Positions 1-10,868 of a stretch of 64,000 nucleotides of DNA are shown in pieces. Origin of the DNA: Kuschelorhynchus macadamiae (lineage: Eukaryota; Arthropoda; Insecta; Coleoptera; Curculionidae); the NCBI GenBank assembly GCA_030620095.1, contig JAUTXW010000538.1:124001-188000 (forward strand). Direction: 5' to 3'. A program made the translations under genes and the position numbers. The notes under the pieces were generated by a model. It was not told the DNA's origin. It was given only the letters and a program-made list of their open reading frames with translations, and made no database searches. The number at the start of each line of letters is the position of its first letter. The first letter of the stretch is position 1.

Positions 1-378
1 AACACATTTTCTATTATCCAGGGATCGATCCTAGAACGTAAAGATATTTAGAAACCAAAAATTAATTTTTTTGTATGATATATACTTTCTAGTAAGTGAT
101 TTTGCCAGGAGATATTTTATTTTCGAATCAATCTGCCAACATGGCATCAGCGTAAATTTGTTGAATTATGTCAACTGACCGTTTTCTCTAAGCGTGTGAC
201 AGAAAGATGACCCTTACTCATTTACTTTCCTTTATTTCACATGAATTTTCCTGTATGTCATGTCACATATCTTCTGTATGTTGGTTGAAAACAATCCTTA
301 TAGGTTTAACAGCATTGGCTCTCTCTAGAAAATACTAACTCTATGAAATTTCCATATCTCAGCTTTATACTTTATACA

Positions 379-455
<77 letters not shown>

Positions 456-1029
456 AAATCAGAAAAAATGTGAGCTTTTAAATAAAAAAAGAATATAGTG
501 TTACATTTAAAAAAATATAGTTGGCTGCTTTTTGACAATTTTGTGATGCTTGTTTTTTGGATCTAATTGTAAAATGCAAAAAAAATATATTTGAAGCTTT
601 TTCCTACAGTCCTTAATTACAGATGTGGGTGGGTGTAAAAATATAATTGAGGACCCTGTATAGAAATAAAAATTCAAAATATTTCCATTGCCAAAAAATC
701 AGTAAATGTTGGTTTCTGACAACTAATATCGAACTATTATTGCTACAACTGGGTTAGGACAGATATTGGCCATGTTAAATAAAAGTCAACATAATAAAAT
801 AAAGTTTAAATTACTTTATTTTAAAGTGATACATAGCCTTCAACCATCAACAAACTATTTAAATAAGAAATATTTAGAAAATAAAATTATTCTTACATTA
901 TTATCACAGAAAAAACTCCTTGTGGATCCTTAAAATTGTGACAGTTTCTAAAAAAAAAAGAGTTTCATGTTATCATTCCTTGTATCACAGCAGATGTACT
1001 ACAAAAATAGTATTCATATAATTTAAACA
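1..1029. other. AT-rich intergenic tract
   Basis: I see no coding exon here. The tract holds the AT microsatellite at 381-452 and a copy of the 'accctgtata' transposon-end motif near 652. It forms the 3' flank of the MPV17-like gene. Confidence 0.6.
381..452. repeat. (AT)n microsatellite
   Basis: About 36 uninterrupted AT dinucleotides, read directly. Confidence 0.97.
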
Positions 1030-1033
1030 TTTA

Positions 1034-1642
1034 TTATTTCTTTATATGTTCATCTGAAGTTGAAGAACTTTTATTTTTAACTCGAGAAGTGTAGACATCA
1101 TAACCCAATGACACAAAATTATCAAATAACACACGGTACTTCATTGACAATGCATAAAAGTTGATGAATTGGCAAGGAGGCCATATCATCCATTCTGCAG
1201 CATATAATCGCCATGCCTTAGTTTTCACTTCATTAACAAATTCGTCCACTGTTGAGCCTTCTAGTACTGCCATTGTAGCGAAAAAAGTTGATATAGAAAT
1301 AGGAGATCCTACAAGCTGGTCCAACAAAATTTTTTGTAATACTGCCCTTATGGTATAACCTGGTACTGCACGATCTAAGAATAGATACCAATAATGACAG
1401 ACTACTCCTACTGTTGTACCTGATAGGGTCATGTCTCTGGTTCTTTTTTTGTCCCACTCATTCAATTCATTCGTCATCAATTCATATTTTTGTTCAATGA
1501 GGTCCCCAAGCCCGGAAAGACACAGTGAAAGTCCAACATTTGTATACAGTAAAAACTTGTCGCTAAACATAGTGTGAAACACTTTCACAGCTTTCGGAAC
1601 GATTCCCATTTTTATTACTTTGCTTATAAGAATTATGGCCAT
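1034..1642 (-). CDS. MPV17L2: MPV17-like protein 2 homologue (Mpv17/PMP22 family)
   Basis: Intact 202-residue ORF. Family hallmarks are visible in order: an FLLYTNVGLS segment (about residues 30-39) followed by a GDLIEQ motif (46-51), an HYWYLFLD block (83-90), DQLVGSP (108-114), and the signature WMIWPPCQFINF (151-162) before a hydrophobic segment. Known family members are small four-helix proteins of inner organelle membranes; the vertebrate MPV17L2 branch associates with mitochondrial ribosome assembly, and that role is inferred here. The length is close to that of family members. The ATG was chosen because the N-terminal part aligns from there and no upstream in-frame extension is needed. 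The ORF has no intron, and the minus-strand stop overlaps an AATAAA hexamer (1030-1035), a possible polyadenylation signal. An intronless parental gene or an old retrocopy are both possible. Confidence 0.85.
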   Translation of the reverse strand: MAIILISKVIKMGIVPKAVKVFHTMFSDKFLLYTNVGLSLCLSGLGDLIEQKYELMTNELNEWDKKRTRDMTLSGTTVGVVCHYWYLFLDRAVPGYTIRAVLQKILLDQLVGSPISISTFFATMAVLEGSTVDEFVNEVKTKAWRLYAAEWMIWPPCQFINFYALSMKYRVLFDNFVSLGYDVYTSRVKNKSSSTSDEHIKK

Positions 1643-2324
1643 TTTTAAGAAGACACCACTAAGAAAATTTTACTATACAACAAAAAATAAAACTTATTTA
1701 AATAAAATAAAATGCCGACTGCAAACCAGAGACGTCAAGCAGTCGGCAAAGCAGATGTTCAAGTGAGAAACGTCATGGACAATGGATGGATAATGAAAAT
1801 GACATAATTTTTGAAGGTTAAATAACTTTTTTTAAGTAAATCTATTTTGGTTCTGCTTAGAATCAACTTGCCAACTATAAATGTGTCTTTGGATGTCGTC
1901 GGACTCAAAGCCCTTTCAAAAACCGCTGTTTTCGGATTCACTAAAAATGTTTAGTTAATATGCTGTTAAGAGTTCCCCCGCCGATGTTGATAATTTGTAT
2001 CCCGATTTTTGACCTTTTTTGAGTTTTGTTAGGAAGCTTACTTCAAATTTACTACATTTAAGCAAAAAAAAAGCGTGGATGCATTACAATTTTTTACAAA
2101 ATATTACAAATTAGAATTTTAACACATTTTATTTGAAATTCTGTGACATTTTATGTATATTGCTGTTTTTGTAAGTTAACATATTTGTATTTTGAAAGAT
2201 TTGTTTATTTCTAGTGTATATATTTATTAAATTAGAATTGTTTTTTTTTGAAATTACGAATATATTTCTTTCATTTTCAAAATGGAGTCGGCTGCCACTT
2301 TTTTGCTTTCAGCTTTTAGTTCTT
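1643..2324. other. Intergenic tract with outer arm of an inverted repeat
   Basis: No gene is seen. Positions 2003-2074 are an inverted copy of 3812-3885 (shared core gttaggaagctta, then 'catttaagcaaaaaaaa'), so they may be the left end of a TIR element spanning about 2.0-3.9 kb. Confidence 0.5.
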
Positions 2325-2946
2325 AGCTCTTTGTGGGGTCGTTAGTTTCTACTTATGTTAATAACACAGAAGTCTGCCTTCGACTAGATGAACCGGAAGA
2401 CTCAAATTATGAATATGAATAATTCTCTAACACATCTAACAACTGACTTGACTTGACTTGAGTGATTTTGGCTCTATTCCTACTAAAATAATTTGCCAGC
2501 CCGTTCTCTCAACGTCCAGGATTTGGTCTGACTCTGAATCATGTCTTGGACGTCCTTTCTTGTTCCAAGTTATACTTTGCTTTAACTTTTTAATTTTCGA
2601 AATGCATCTTGGTTTCTACTAGATGTCCCTTGAGAGTACTACTGGTCTCACGAGATGACCTTTTCTTTCAAGCTATCCCCTTACCCCTCCTACTCCCGCC
2701 ACATAGCGGCCATTACGCTAATATACTACGTAGAATTGCTGGGGATAGAATGCAAGAACAACTAGGCCTCACACGTTCACAGCGTTTGCTCCCTTTCTAG
2801 CGAGGTCGTTAGTTTCCACTCTGAGCGTTTGAGTCTCCCGCTCCCTCCGAAATAAAGCAGCAAAACCGAACACGTGGAACCACTTATGTTAATAACACAG
2901 AGAACTGCCTTCGACGAGACGAACCGGAAGATCATCTAACAACTGA
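2325..2946 (+). repeat. LTR-like dispersed repeat, about 500-bp unit plus partial tandem copy
   Basis: The unit 2447-2932 is flanked by two exact copies of the 14-mer catctaacaactga (2433-2446 and 2933-2946, spacing 500). A shortened copy of its 3' portion precedes it at 2335-2400. An inverted relative lies at 8677-9213. An AATAAA hexamer near 2861 is followed by a conserved 70-base tail, reminiscent of an LTR R/U5 region. No protease, RT or integrase lies nearby, so a solo LTR or other retro-derived repeat is inferred. Confidence 0.5.
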
Positions 2947-3079
2947 ATTTTTTTTGTATCTAAACACTGCTAACTTAACTGCATGTCATTTAGTAGCCGG
3001 TAAGCGCTGTTGCCAAAGTAAATTTTGTGATATTCTTTGATGTGCCAGTAATATTTTTTTTTATATAGATGGGTTGATG

Positions 3080-3620
3080 CAAGTCAGAGAGGAAAGGAAT
3101 TAGTTGGATTGGTACCGGGTTAGCACCAGGTTAGTCGCCGCAGCGCGATACCGCGGAGGCACCATCTTTAAAGCAAAAATATTTAGAGTCAGTTTCACAT
3201 TAAGTAGCCAACCAGTTCTACACATATTGTGTCGGAAGGGAAATTGGGTATTTATTTGATTTTAATCCCGTTAATAATTTTAGTATGTTTTGACTAAAAA
3301 TTAATAAAAGTGCGGAATAGGTTAGGTTAGGATTGGTTAGGGCCGCTGCAAAGAAAGCGCGCGGTAGCGCATCAACAAAATTTGGGGTCTACATTAAAAG
3401 AAGGTTTTTTTTAACAAACCTTATACTGTTAAGTAGATGTGTTCCGTTAGCGTTAGGTTAGCCCACGTTCGTCGATAAAACCATCATTAAAGCCGTAAAA
3501 CCACAAGGTAAAATCATATCAGAAATATGCTCGCACTCTAAAGTAGCGTGATTGACGATAGCAATTTAGGGTCCTGTAATTCATACCGGGTTAGGTTAGC
3601 ACCAGGTTTGTTAATAAAAC
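3080..3620 (+). repeat. GGTTAGG-rich dispersed repeat, copy 1
   Basis: Contains 'ggttaggttaggattggtta', a GC-rich gcgcgcggtagcgc patch and the tail 'acgttcgtcgat'. Diverged copies of the same blocks occur at 7440-7630 (plus) and 7985-8210 (minus), and the 'ggattggtaccg' head recurs at 6915. No coding content. Confidence 0.55.
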
Positions 3621-4053
3621 TATCATTAAACCGTTTTGTTAAAATTTAGGAATATTATTTGTTGTATATTTGAAGAAAACCAAGTAAGTTTGGCAACAGT
3701 GCATGTAATTTAGAATTTGTATTTTGTCAAAAACTTCATAATTGACAGTTTAGCATGACATTTCTTGGTTTTTAAGTTTTGTGATTTTTTCAAATATTTC
3801 ATCTTTTTTTTTGCTTAAATATGGTAAATTTACGGTAAGCTTCCTAACAAAACCAAAAACAGGTAAAAAATCGAGATGTGTTAAATCGTACCAGACATAA
3901 CAGATTATTAAATGTAACACTAGTGCGCTATGCTAAAGTCTTTTATCGTGAATAGAGAAAATATAGAAATATGTTCAGTGTATAAAAGTAGAAATCTCCA
4001 AAATAATAACATCAGCTATGTTACATTGTGCGATTTTAATATTCTCATCATGT

Positions 4054-5518
4054 CAGTGGCGGCTATTTAGGTAAAGTAGGTGAAGTGCTGCTTTATCAGA
4101 AAAAATAAACAAGCAACATCAAACATTATTATACATCTCTTAAAATTTTAGTTTTTACGTTCATTTATTCACCTAATTGGTAAAAAATAAACTCTACATC
4201 TCGAATAAATATTTTACTTGACCGTTGGAGGCATGCCTTTTTAAAACTTTCAATGGAACTTTATTATAACAACTATAACAATGACGCAAACCGCTCTGAC
4301 TTTGCTGGAGGTGCTATGTTTAGTTTACGATTTTTCTACTATGTTGCCATGACAACGGTATCCGATGACGTCGAGCCCCCCCCCCGGTGAATTGCAGGCG
4401 CAGTACACTACACCCACGGGTCGTTCAGTTTGCTGTGGTTTTTTACTTTTATTTTCACGGATTTCGCTGCAACCGGTGTGTTCCTTTGCAGTTAACTTCA
4501 CTGTTTTGTGTTATATTAATTTATGGTGTTGTTATTATATACTTATAAATTAAAAGACGTCTTTGAATTTATTACAAACTCTGACAGATCTGATGAAAAA
4601 TCAATCCGCCTTGCGAAAGGATTTTTAGGTCAGATGAACGATTTTGAATTCACGTTTCTGGCATTAGTGTTTAATGACATTTTCTCAATGACGGACATAC
4701 TATTTGACGTTCTTGAAAAAAAACCGCTTGACATTCATTTTTGCATATCCAATACAAAACGCTGTCGTGAGGCGCTCTGTAAAAAAAGAAATGAACATTT
4801 TTTAATACCATTTTTGATATAGCAAATTCTATTACAGAAATAAATCATTAGAAACGTGAGCTTGCTAAGCTTTTACCTGAAGAAATTAGGGCTAAGTATA
4901 GAATTATTAAATATTGGATCATATTTCAATGGAAATGACATTAAGATTTCAAGACTGTGAAAAACTTACATTTTTATGACCCGTTTGAAAATTTGTTACA
5001 GTTATATGGGGAAACATTTTCAAAAAGTAAACGACTTAAAAATGAACTTGGTATTATTTTTGCCAATGAGAGTAATTGGAATATATCGCTGCAAGAGCAG
5101 GTGAAAAAAATTAATAAAAATAAATATATTTTTACCGAAGCATATAAATTGTTTTCCCTTATTTTGACAATACCGTCGACAAGTGCTTCAGTGGAAAGAA
5201 GTTTTTCTTGCTTCAAATGTGTAAAAACTTATTTAAGAAATACAATATCTCAAGAAAGACTTACTTCTCTTGGCAATATTTCAATTCAAAAGGAATTTCT
5301 GGAGGAGATTAGGGCAACACATCCATTTTATGAGGATGTTATAAATAAATTTGCTGCTATGAAGGATAGGAGAATTGATTTAGTATACAAAATTTAGGTA
5401 AGTGGTAAAACAATATTCTACCACCTCCGCATATAAAAAAATTCTGGAAAAAAAATTATTGCGATATTTATTGCTTCATTTCCACTTCACTTACTTATTC
5501 ACCCGCGAGCCGCCACTG
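4054..5518 (+). mobile_element. hAT element, internally deleted, 8-bp TSD
   Basis: Inverted ends read cagtggcggct at 4054 and, in reverse complement, cagtggcggct at 5518, with further similarity over about 30 bases (gtgaagtg). The flanking 8-mers catcatgt (4046-4053) and catcatgc (5519-5526) match at 7 of 8 bases, the hAT target-duplication length. The element is 1465 bp, too short for a full transposase, and holds two transposase fragments. Confidence 0.88.
4523..5397 (+). pseudogene. hAT transposase fragments (ZMYM1-like), middle deleted
   Basis: Two ORF blocks remain. The first (about 4550-4800) reads DVFEFI...DFEFTFLALVFNDIFS...DILFDVLEKK, typical of the middle of ZMYM1-like hAT transposases. 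The second (4957-5397, 146 codons) ends in the hAT C-terminal dimerisation region, with TIPSTSASVERSFS followed by LRNTISQERLTSL. The N-terminal zinc finger and first catalytic residue are missing and about 130 bases between the blocks are frame-disrupted. It cannot encode an active transposase but could supply a dimerisation-domain polypeptide. Confidence 0.8.
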
Positions 5519-5526
5519 CATCATGC

Positions 5527-6890
5527 ATACAGCGAAACAGGCCCTTTCATTCATAGTTAGTGTAAGTTAAAAATAGGAACGGCTGATAAAACGATATTAG
5601 AAATACGCGATTGTTTAAATTAAGCCTGACCGAATTTTCGAGATTTAATGAAATCTAGATTTTCCGATACGCCCTTTCTTTTTTTATTAGCACTTGTATA
5701 TTCATAGCTAGTGATTTCTTCTGCTTATTATTTAATTTTTGCTTTTGTATATTTACATCCTAAAATACATTTTTAGGGGTAATTTAAATTTATATTACAA
5801 AGTAGGAATCATATTTTGATAGAGTTTATTATGGATATTTTGTTCCATAAGTAAATTACTATAAGGCTAGGCGTTGGAAAACAAAGTGTGAAGATTTCAT
5901 TATAACATTTATGCCATGTGCATCACTGCCGAAAGACAGAAGTCTTTAGTGGGACCAAATTACGATGCATACAAAAGTTTTCCATAGTTGCCTTAGGCCG
6001 TGTTCCAAAAATATGCATAAGGATTTTCTACTCTCTCTACCGGTTATTACATGAACGAACGGTCGTATGCAGCATTTCAGAATTCACTATTTCTTTTAGT
6101 GAATGTACGCATCTAAAGTTTTAATTGGAATTTCTGCCTTTAAAATGACACAGGGTGCATAGTACGGGAACCAAAGTTATTACGTAAGATATAAAATGCC
6201 TTTTTAATATTCGTGATTTTTAATTTCGTTATAAGTTTGACTGCCAATCAACACGCTTTATTTTGTATCCGTCCCGCTCCTTATATCAGGTGTATATTCA
6301 TCTATCTTATTTATTAGGGAATATACCCATCCAGTATACTTTATGAACTTTGTTCAGTAGAGTTTCCGGATCGTGAAGTCTGTGTTTAATAGTTGGATGA
6401 CTCATTGATAAATATAAAAGCAAACAAACAGCCCTGAGACGTCTTTTAATTACTACAGACACGGTAGCGAAAACATATAGGGAAACCTCGGAACCTTCAG
6501 GTCAGAAAGTATCCAGATGCCGTAAACGCGAAGATTCCTAGTTTATTCGGGGATTTACTCTGTGTTAATATTATATAGATAGCGTTTTCGAAGCAAACAC
6601 AGGAGACATTTCGCGAAAAAGAAGAGAAAATGTAGTTCTGCGCATGTGCTAAAAGAAAGTAATTATAAAAATATTGGTAATTTTCTAATACGGCGCATTT
6701 TGACGATTTTCGACACTTTAGTAGATTACGATTACGAAGTTACACCTTTTTAGCGACTTTCCGTTTCTGAGATATACGCTATCAAAATTTAAACTCTTAT
6801 AGTTTCCCATTCTCTTCAGGTTTATGAAGGCAATACATTTTGACACAGTTTTTTATAGATATTTTTTACAATATAGCCTGTACCGTATCG
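5527..6890. other. Intergenic tract, nothing recognised
   Basis: AT-rich sequence with scattered short ORFs and no splice-supported coding signal. Confidence 0.5.
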
Positions 6891-6894
6891 TAGG

Positions 6895-8215
6895 GCAGCG
6901 GATTGCGATAGGTGGATTGGTACCGCAGTAGATCCAGGTTAAGAGTTGGAGCACGGAGACATCATTGTTACAGTTATATTACACGAATTTGTGGATATAT
7001 AACAAAAAAAGTTAAAAAAAAAACAACAGGGATAGAGTTGAAAGTCTGACAATATTCAAGTGCTTCCAGATTGATTCGGCAAAGCCAACACTTAAAAAGC
7101 AGGCAAAATGAGACGACCAGCAGATTTTTCATTCTTAAACATCTGCAAGCAATTTTTTTTCGCATGGCCGCTTGCCGGGTTTTGATTTAAATATTTCAAA
7201 TTGTATTCCAAAAAGCGGACTGCGTTAAGGTTAATGTAAAAAAGCGTAACCATATAAAAACTTATAGCAACGGTTGTTAAATGGAAGACTCGGTAAGCGG
7301 CGGGGCTCGAGCCGAATGCGAATGTTTAAGAATAAAACTGTGCCTTCTCCTTGCTTGCCGAGTCTTGGGTTTTTTTTATTGACATTGATGCGCAAATGAG
7401 TTCGAATCCCCGTTCAGGCGTATGACTTTTGAAACTTTTTTCTTAAAAATCTGTAACTAATAAAATGCCCATTAGATTTGGTTAGGACTGATTAGGATTG
7501 TTGTAAAAAAACAGAATTCTGAGTTTATATTAAAACAGGTATTTTTTAAAACAAAACCTGTTAGGTAGATCTATTCTGTTAGACGTTAGACTAGCACAAG
7601 TTCGTCGATCATTAATGCCATAATAAATAACAATAAAGTGTATTTAGAATAAAATAATACATTTTATCACTACACTACCAGATTAGTACAACGAGTCCTC
7701 GGTGGTGGCGCTAATGTTGGAACGCTCCTTAAATGACCAGTCATTTGGTGTTATAAGCGACCATTTTTTTCCAAAGCATTAAATCCCTTTCTTATTTAAC
7801 AAATCAACTTTGTTTAGTATCAGTTGAAAGCTTTGACGTAGATAAACAAAAGCGGTCTTTTAGGCATATTCTCGAAAGTTCTAAAAAAATAACCGTATAA
7901 ATAATCATAAGTGACCAAATTCACAAGGAATCCTACCAATCACTTTAGAGTGCACGTGTATTTCAGACCGCATTTTCGATGATTTGAGGTGTTAATTTAT
8001 GGCTTTATTGAGGGTGTATGGTTTCAATGATTGTTTTGTCGACGAACTTGTGCTAACCTTACGACAACAAGACAGATCCACCTAACAGTATAAGTTGTTA
8101 AAAAAAGCCTTGTTTTAATTTAGACCCGAAACTTTGTAGGCGCGCTTCCGCGCGCTTTTTTTTACAGCATCTAACAAAACGTAACCTAGCGTAATCCGCA
8201 TATTCATTAATTGTA
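6895..8215. repeat. Cluster of GGTTAGG-family repeat copies, including an inverted pair
   Basis: Positions 7440-7630 (plus) and 7985-8210 (minus) are diverged copies of the repeat at 3290-3500 and face each other, sharing 'aagttcgtcgat' and 'aaaacctgttaggtagat'-like blocks. The fragment at 6900-6960 resembles 3090-3170. The inverted pair could fold back. Confidence 0.5.
7286..7365. repeat. Short inverted repeat (hairpin)
   Basis: agactcggtaagc (7286-7298) pairs with gcttgccgagtct (7353-7365) with one wobble. A tRNA B-box-like word, gttcgaatcc, follows near 7393, but no A box at proper spacing was found. Confidence 0.5.
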
Positions 8216-8676
8216 TGGTATGTTGAAAACAAAATTTAAAAAGTCATTTATCTCATCTAGGATTTGAACACATATGCGCTGCATCCAAAGGCGTGTATCC
8301 TAACACTGAACCAGGAAGCCCACGCTGAACATTCAACAAAAACTTGTTCATATTTTGAAAAAATAAAACGGCAAACCAACAGGAAACAGCCTTTAAAATG
8401 TAATTTTCCCGTGAGTAAATTAAATACTGGCAAAAAATTAAAGAGACCGGCTCCTTTCAAAGAATTGCTGCTGACAGTTTTCTAAGAACCGCCTCTTCTT
8501 TAGTAGAGCTACACCGCTGGGCGACAACCAACAGCAGAGCATATTTTTTTAACCCAGTCAACTTAGCATTCCAAGTAATGTTTCCGATAATTTTTATTCG
8601 GGAGTTTCTGACGAATGATTACTCTCTAGCTATAAATTGACGTTATTGAAATTACCGTACTATAAAATTGGTTAAG

Positions 8677-9213
8677 TCAGTCTTCCGGTTCGTCTCGTCG
8701 AAGGCAGACCTCTGTGTTATTAATATAAGTGGTTCCACGTGTTCGGTTTTGCTGCTTTATTTCGGGGGGAAGCGGGAGACTTAACCGCTCAGAGTGGAAA
8801 CTAACGATCCCGCTAGAAAGGAAGCAAACGCTGTGAACGTGTGAGGCCTAGTTGTTCCTGCATTCTATCCCGTTCTTCTGTCGCAGTTCTACATAGAATA
8901 TTAGCGTAGTGGCCGCTATGTGGCGGGAGTGAGAGGGGTAAGGGGATAGCTTGAAAGAAAAGGTTATCTTGTGAGACCAGTAGTACTCTCAAGGGGCATC
9001 TAGTGGAAGCCAAGATGCATTTCGGAAATTAAAAAGTTATTTGAAAGATTATACTAAAGAAAAGTATAACTCGGAACAAGAAAGGACGTCCAGGACATAA
9101 TTCAGAGTCAGACCAAATCCTGGACGCTGAGAGAATGAGCTGGCAGATTATTCCAGTAGGAATAGAGCCAAAATCACTCAAGTCAAGTGAACTCGGCCGG
9201 TTAAGTTTAGTAG
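8677..9213 (-). repeat. LTR-like dispersed repeat, inverted copy of 2447-2932
   Basis: The reverse complement matches 2447-2932 almost throughout. It contains an additional run around gcgacagaagaac and small substitutions. The similar small ORFs in both copies follow from nucleotide similarity and are not taken as genes. Confidence 0.7.
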
Positions 9214-9635
9214 GGCGTCGGAACTGCTTTGTAAAAGTCCTGAGTTTATCAAAACTCATAATTTTGTATGTAATTGTGTTTTAAATATTGAATTGCGACT
9301 TTTCATTTGTTTGGTTAGGCTTTTTTTTGGGTGGACCTAAATTGAAAGACCAAAAATATTGTGAACACAGTGTGTGTTATCACTCAGGGATTAGTCTTTT
9401 ATTATAAAAAGAAGAAATTAGAACAAATAAACATCATTGGCTCGATGCTAAACGGCAAGAGATCAAAGCGATTAGAAGAGAGAGTGAAAGAAAGTACGAC
9501 ATCCGTTCACCGGTTGTTTTGGTTCGTTGCTAATGTAATGTGTCATCATCTAACATATTGTTATCAAAATTTTTCTTACTATGTGTTTTTGTATATTACC
9601 AACAAATCAAAAGAATAATCTCGAATTATTAAATT

Positions 9636-10868
9636 ATGAAGTTCACCGTGAAAACCGTTTTACAACGTTCCCCAAGATTAGGAGAGCTTAGCCAAATCAA
9701 GGGTAAACCTGATATTTCACTGGAAACACCTTTGGCGCTCCTGCACACACAAGGTGGTCATATCCCTCACATCACTCATGAAGTTCTTAAGCTTGTCACT
9801 CGAGAGCCTCAAATCCTACAAATACCTGTGGTCAGCATGCACAATTACCAAGATGCTATTCGACTGTACAATGGTAGAGTTTCTGGGTTTATAGGAAGTA
9901 AAGAGAGTTTGACCTGTATTACTTTACATGACCCCTCGAATTTAATGAGACATGGACACCATACCAAAGATAAAGTACCCATTTTTACTAAAAATGGTAA
10001 AGTATTGTATGATAGTGAAAAATATATGGATATGGTGGAAAATTGTAATCCCGATATGTATATCTTATTGTCTGATGGTGATACAAATATTTCTAGTTCT
10101 AATAAACGCATTGCAAAAGCAGTGGATAATACTATTACATTTAGCCAGCAGTGTTTGGATCGTCATAAAAAATCTCAAATATTGAAAGACACTTTTATTA
10201 TTGCCCCCCTAGCTGGAGGATATTGTTTGAAGTCCCGCCAAAAATGCATTGATTTGTTGTTACAGCAAGATACACATATTGGTGGTTACCTCATTGATGG
10301 GCTACATAACAATGGTCCAGAAGTGGAATTTATTTCTTTTTCTGAAGTAAAACCTGTTGTAGAAGAGGTTATAGATAAATTACCTTCAGAGAAATTGAGA
10401 GCAGTTCAAGGTTGTTGGAGCCCCTTGAATATTCTTAAACTTGTAAATAGTGGAATTGATTTATTTGATACATCTTACTGTCGAATTTTAACAGAAAGGT
10501 CAGCTGCTCTTATTTTTGCTATTAATGCTGAGGAAGTTACAGAGTCATATGAAATAAATCTTCGTAAGATCCAATTTGCTGATGATTTTCAGCCTTTACT
10601 GAGGGACTGTAAGTGTGTGGCATGTCAGGGTTATTCGAGAGGTTATATTCACCATCTTTTAACCGTGCAAGAGCTGTTAGGCTCAGTGTTAATAATGGTT
10701 CATAACATATACCATATGCTCAGATTTTTCGAGAAAATTAGAGACAGTATAAGAGACAATAATCTAAATGAGTTAGAAGATAGAGTGATAGCCCAATATA
10801 AATTATTTCAGTGTCAGGGAGATAATAGAGATGCAGAAGCGGAAAATGTAGATGCTATTATAGAATAA
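9636..10868 (+). CDS. QTRT2: Queuine tRNA-ribosyltransferase accessory subunit 2
   Basis: Intact 410-residue ORF of the TGT family. In eukaryotes QTRT2 pairs with QTRT1 to swap guanine for queuine at the wobble position of tRNAs with GUN anticodons, at the outer mitochondrial membrane and in the cytosol. Visible features: N-terminal MKFTVKTVLQ start typical of QTRT2, LHDP (about 97-100), the SDGD segment (146-149), the GGYLIDG strand (216-222), the TERSAALIF block (286-294) and the zinc site C325-x-C327-x2-C330-x25-H356 within the YIHHLL region. Length is near that of animal QTRT2 (about 415). The start is the first ATG after stops and aligns with the family N-terminus. There is no intron. 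The stop overlaps an AATAAA hexamer. An intronless gene or an intact retrogene are both possible. Confidence 0.95.
   Translation: MKFTVKTVLQRSPRLGELSQIKGKPDISLETPLALLHTQGGHIPHITHEVLKLVTREPQILQIPVVSMHNYQDAIRLYNGRVSGFIGSKESLTCITLHDPSNLMRHGHHTKDKVPIFTKNGKVLYDSEKYMDMVENCNPDMYILLSDGDTNISSSNKRIAKAVDNTITFSQQCLDRHKKSQILKDTFIIAPLAGGYCLKSRQKCIDLLLQQDTHIGGYLIDGLHNNGPEVEFISFSEVKPVVEEVIDKLPSEKLRAVQGCWSPLNILKLVNSGIDLFDTSYCRILTERSAALIFAINAEEVTESYEINLRKIQFADDFQPLLRDCKCVACQGYSRGYIHHLLTVQELLGSVLIMVHNIYHMLRFFEKIRDSIRDNNLNELEDRVIAQYKLFQCQGDNRDAEAENVDAIIE

Larger units (their letters stand above)
2003..3885. mobile_element. Candidate TIR element with about 75-bp inverted ends
   Basis: The end at 2003-2074 matches the reverse complement of 3812-3885 over roughly 75 bases with a few mismatches. 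The interior holds the LTR-like repeat (2325-2946) and a GGTTAGG-rich repeat (3090-3500) but no recognisable transposase. Target duplications were not identified. It may be a non-autonomous DNA transposon that later received insertions. Confidence 0.45.

Noticed and set aside
2609..2800. Conserved small ORF shared with 8813-9013
   Set aside because: Similarity follows from the repeat; frame-preserving constraint is not evident and no domain is seen.
3318..3345. TTAGG-like words resembling insect telomere repeats
   Set aside because: Only two or three imperfect units occur, within a dispersed repeat that recurs at 7.45 kb; no array.
4365..4553. Plus-strand ORF at the left of the first hAT element
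   Set aside because: Crosses a C10 run and has no similarity to hAT N-termini.
7380..7420. tRNA or SINE promoter (gttcgaatcc B-box-like word)
   Set aside because: T-stem pairing fails and no A box lies at the right distance.
9361..9618. 85-codon ORF just upstream of QTRT2
   Set aside because: No domain, no splice link to QTRT2, and the QTRT2 N-terminus is complete at 9636.
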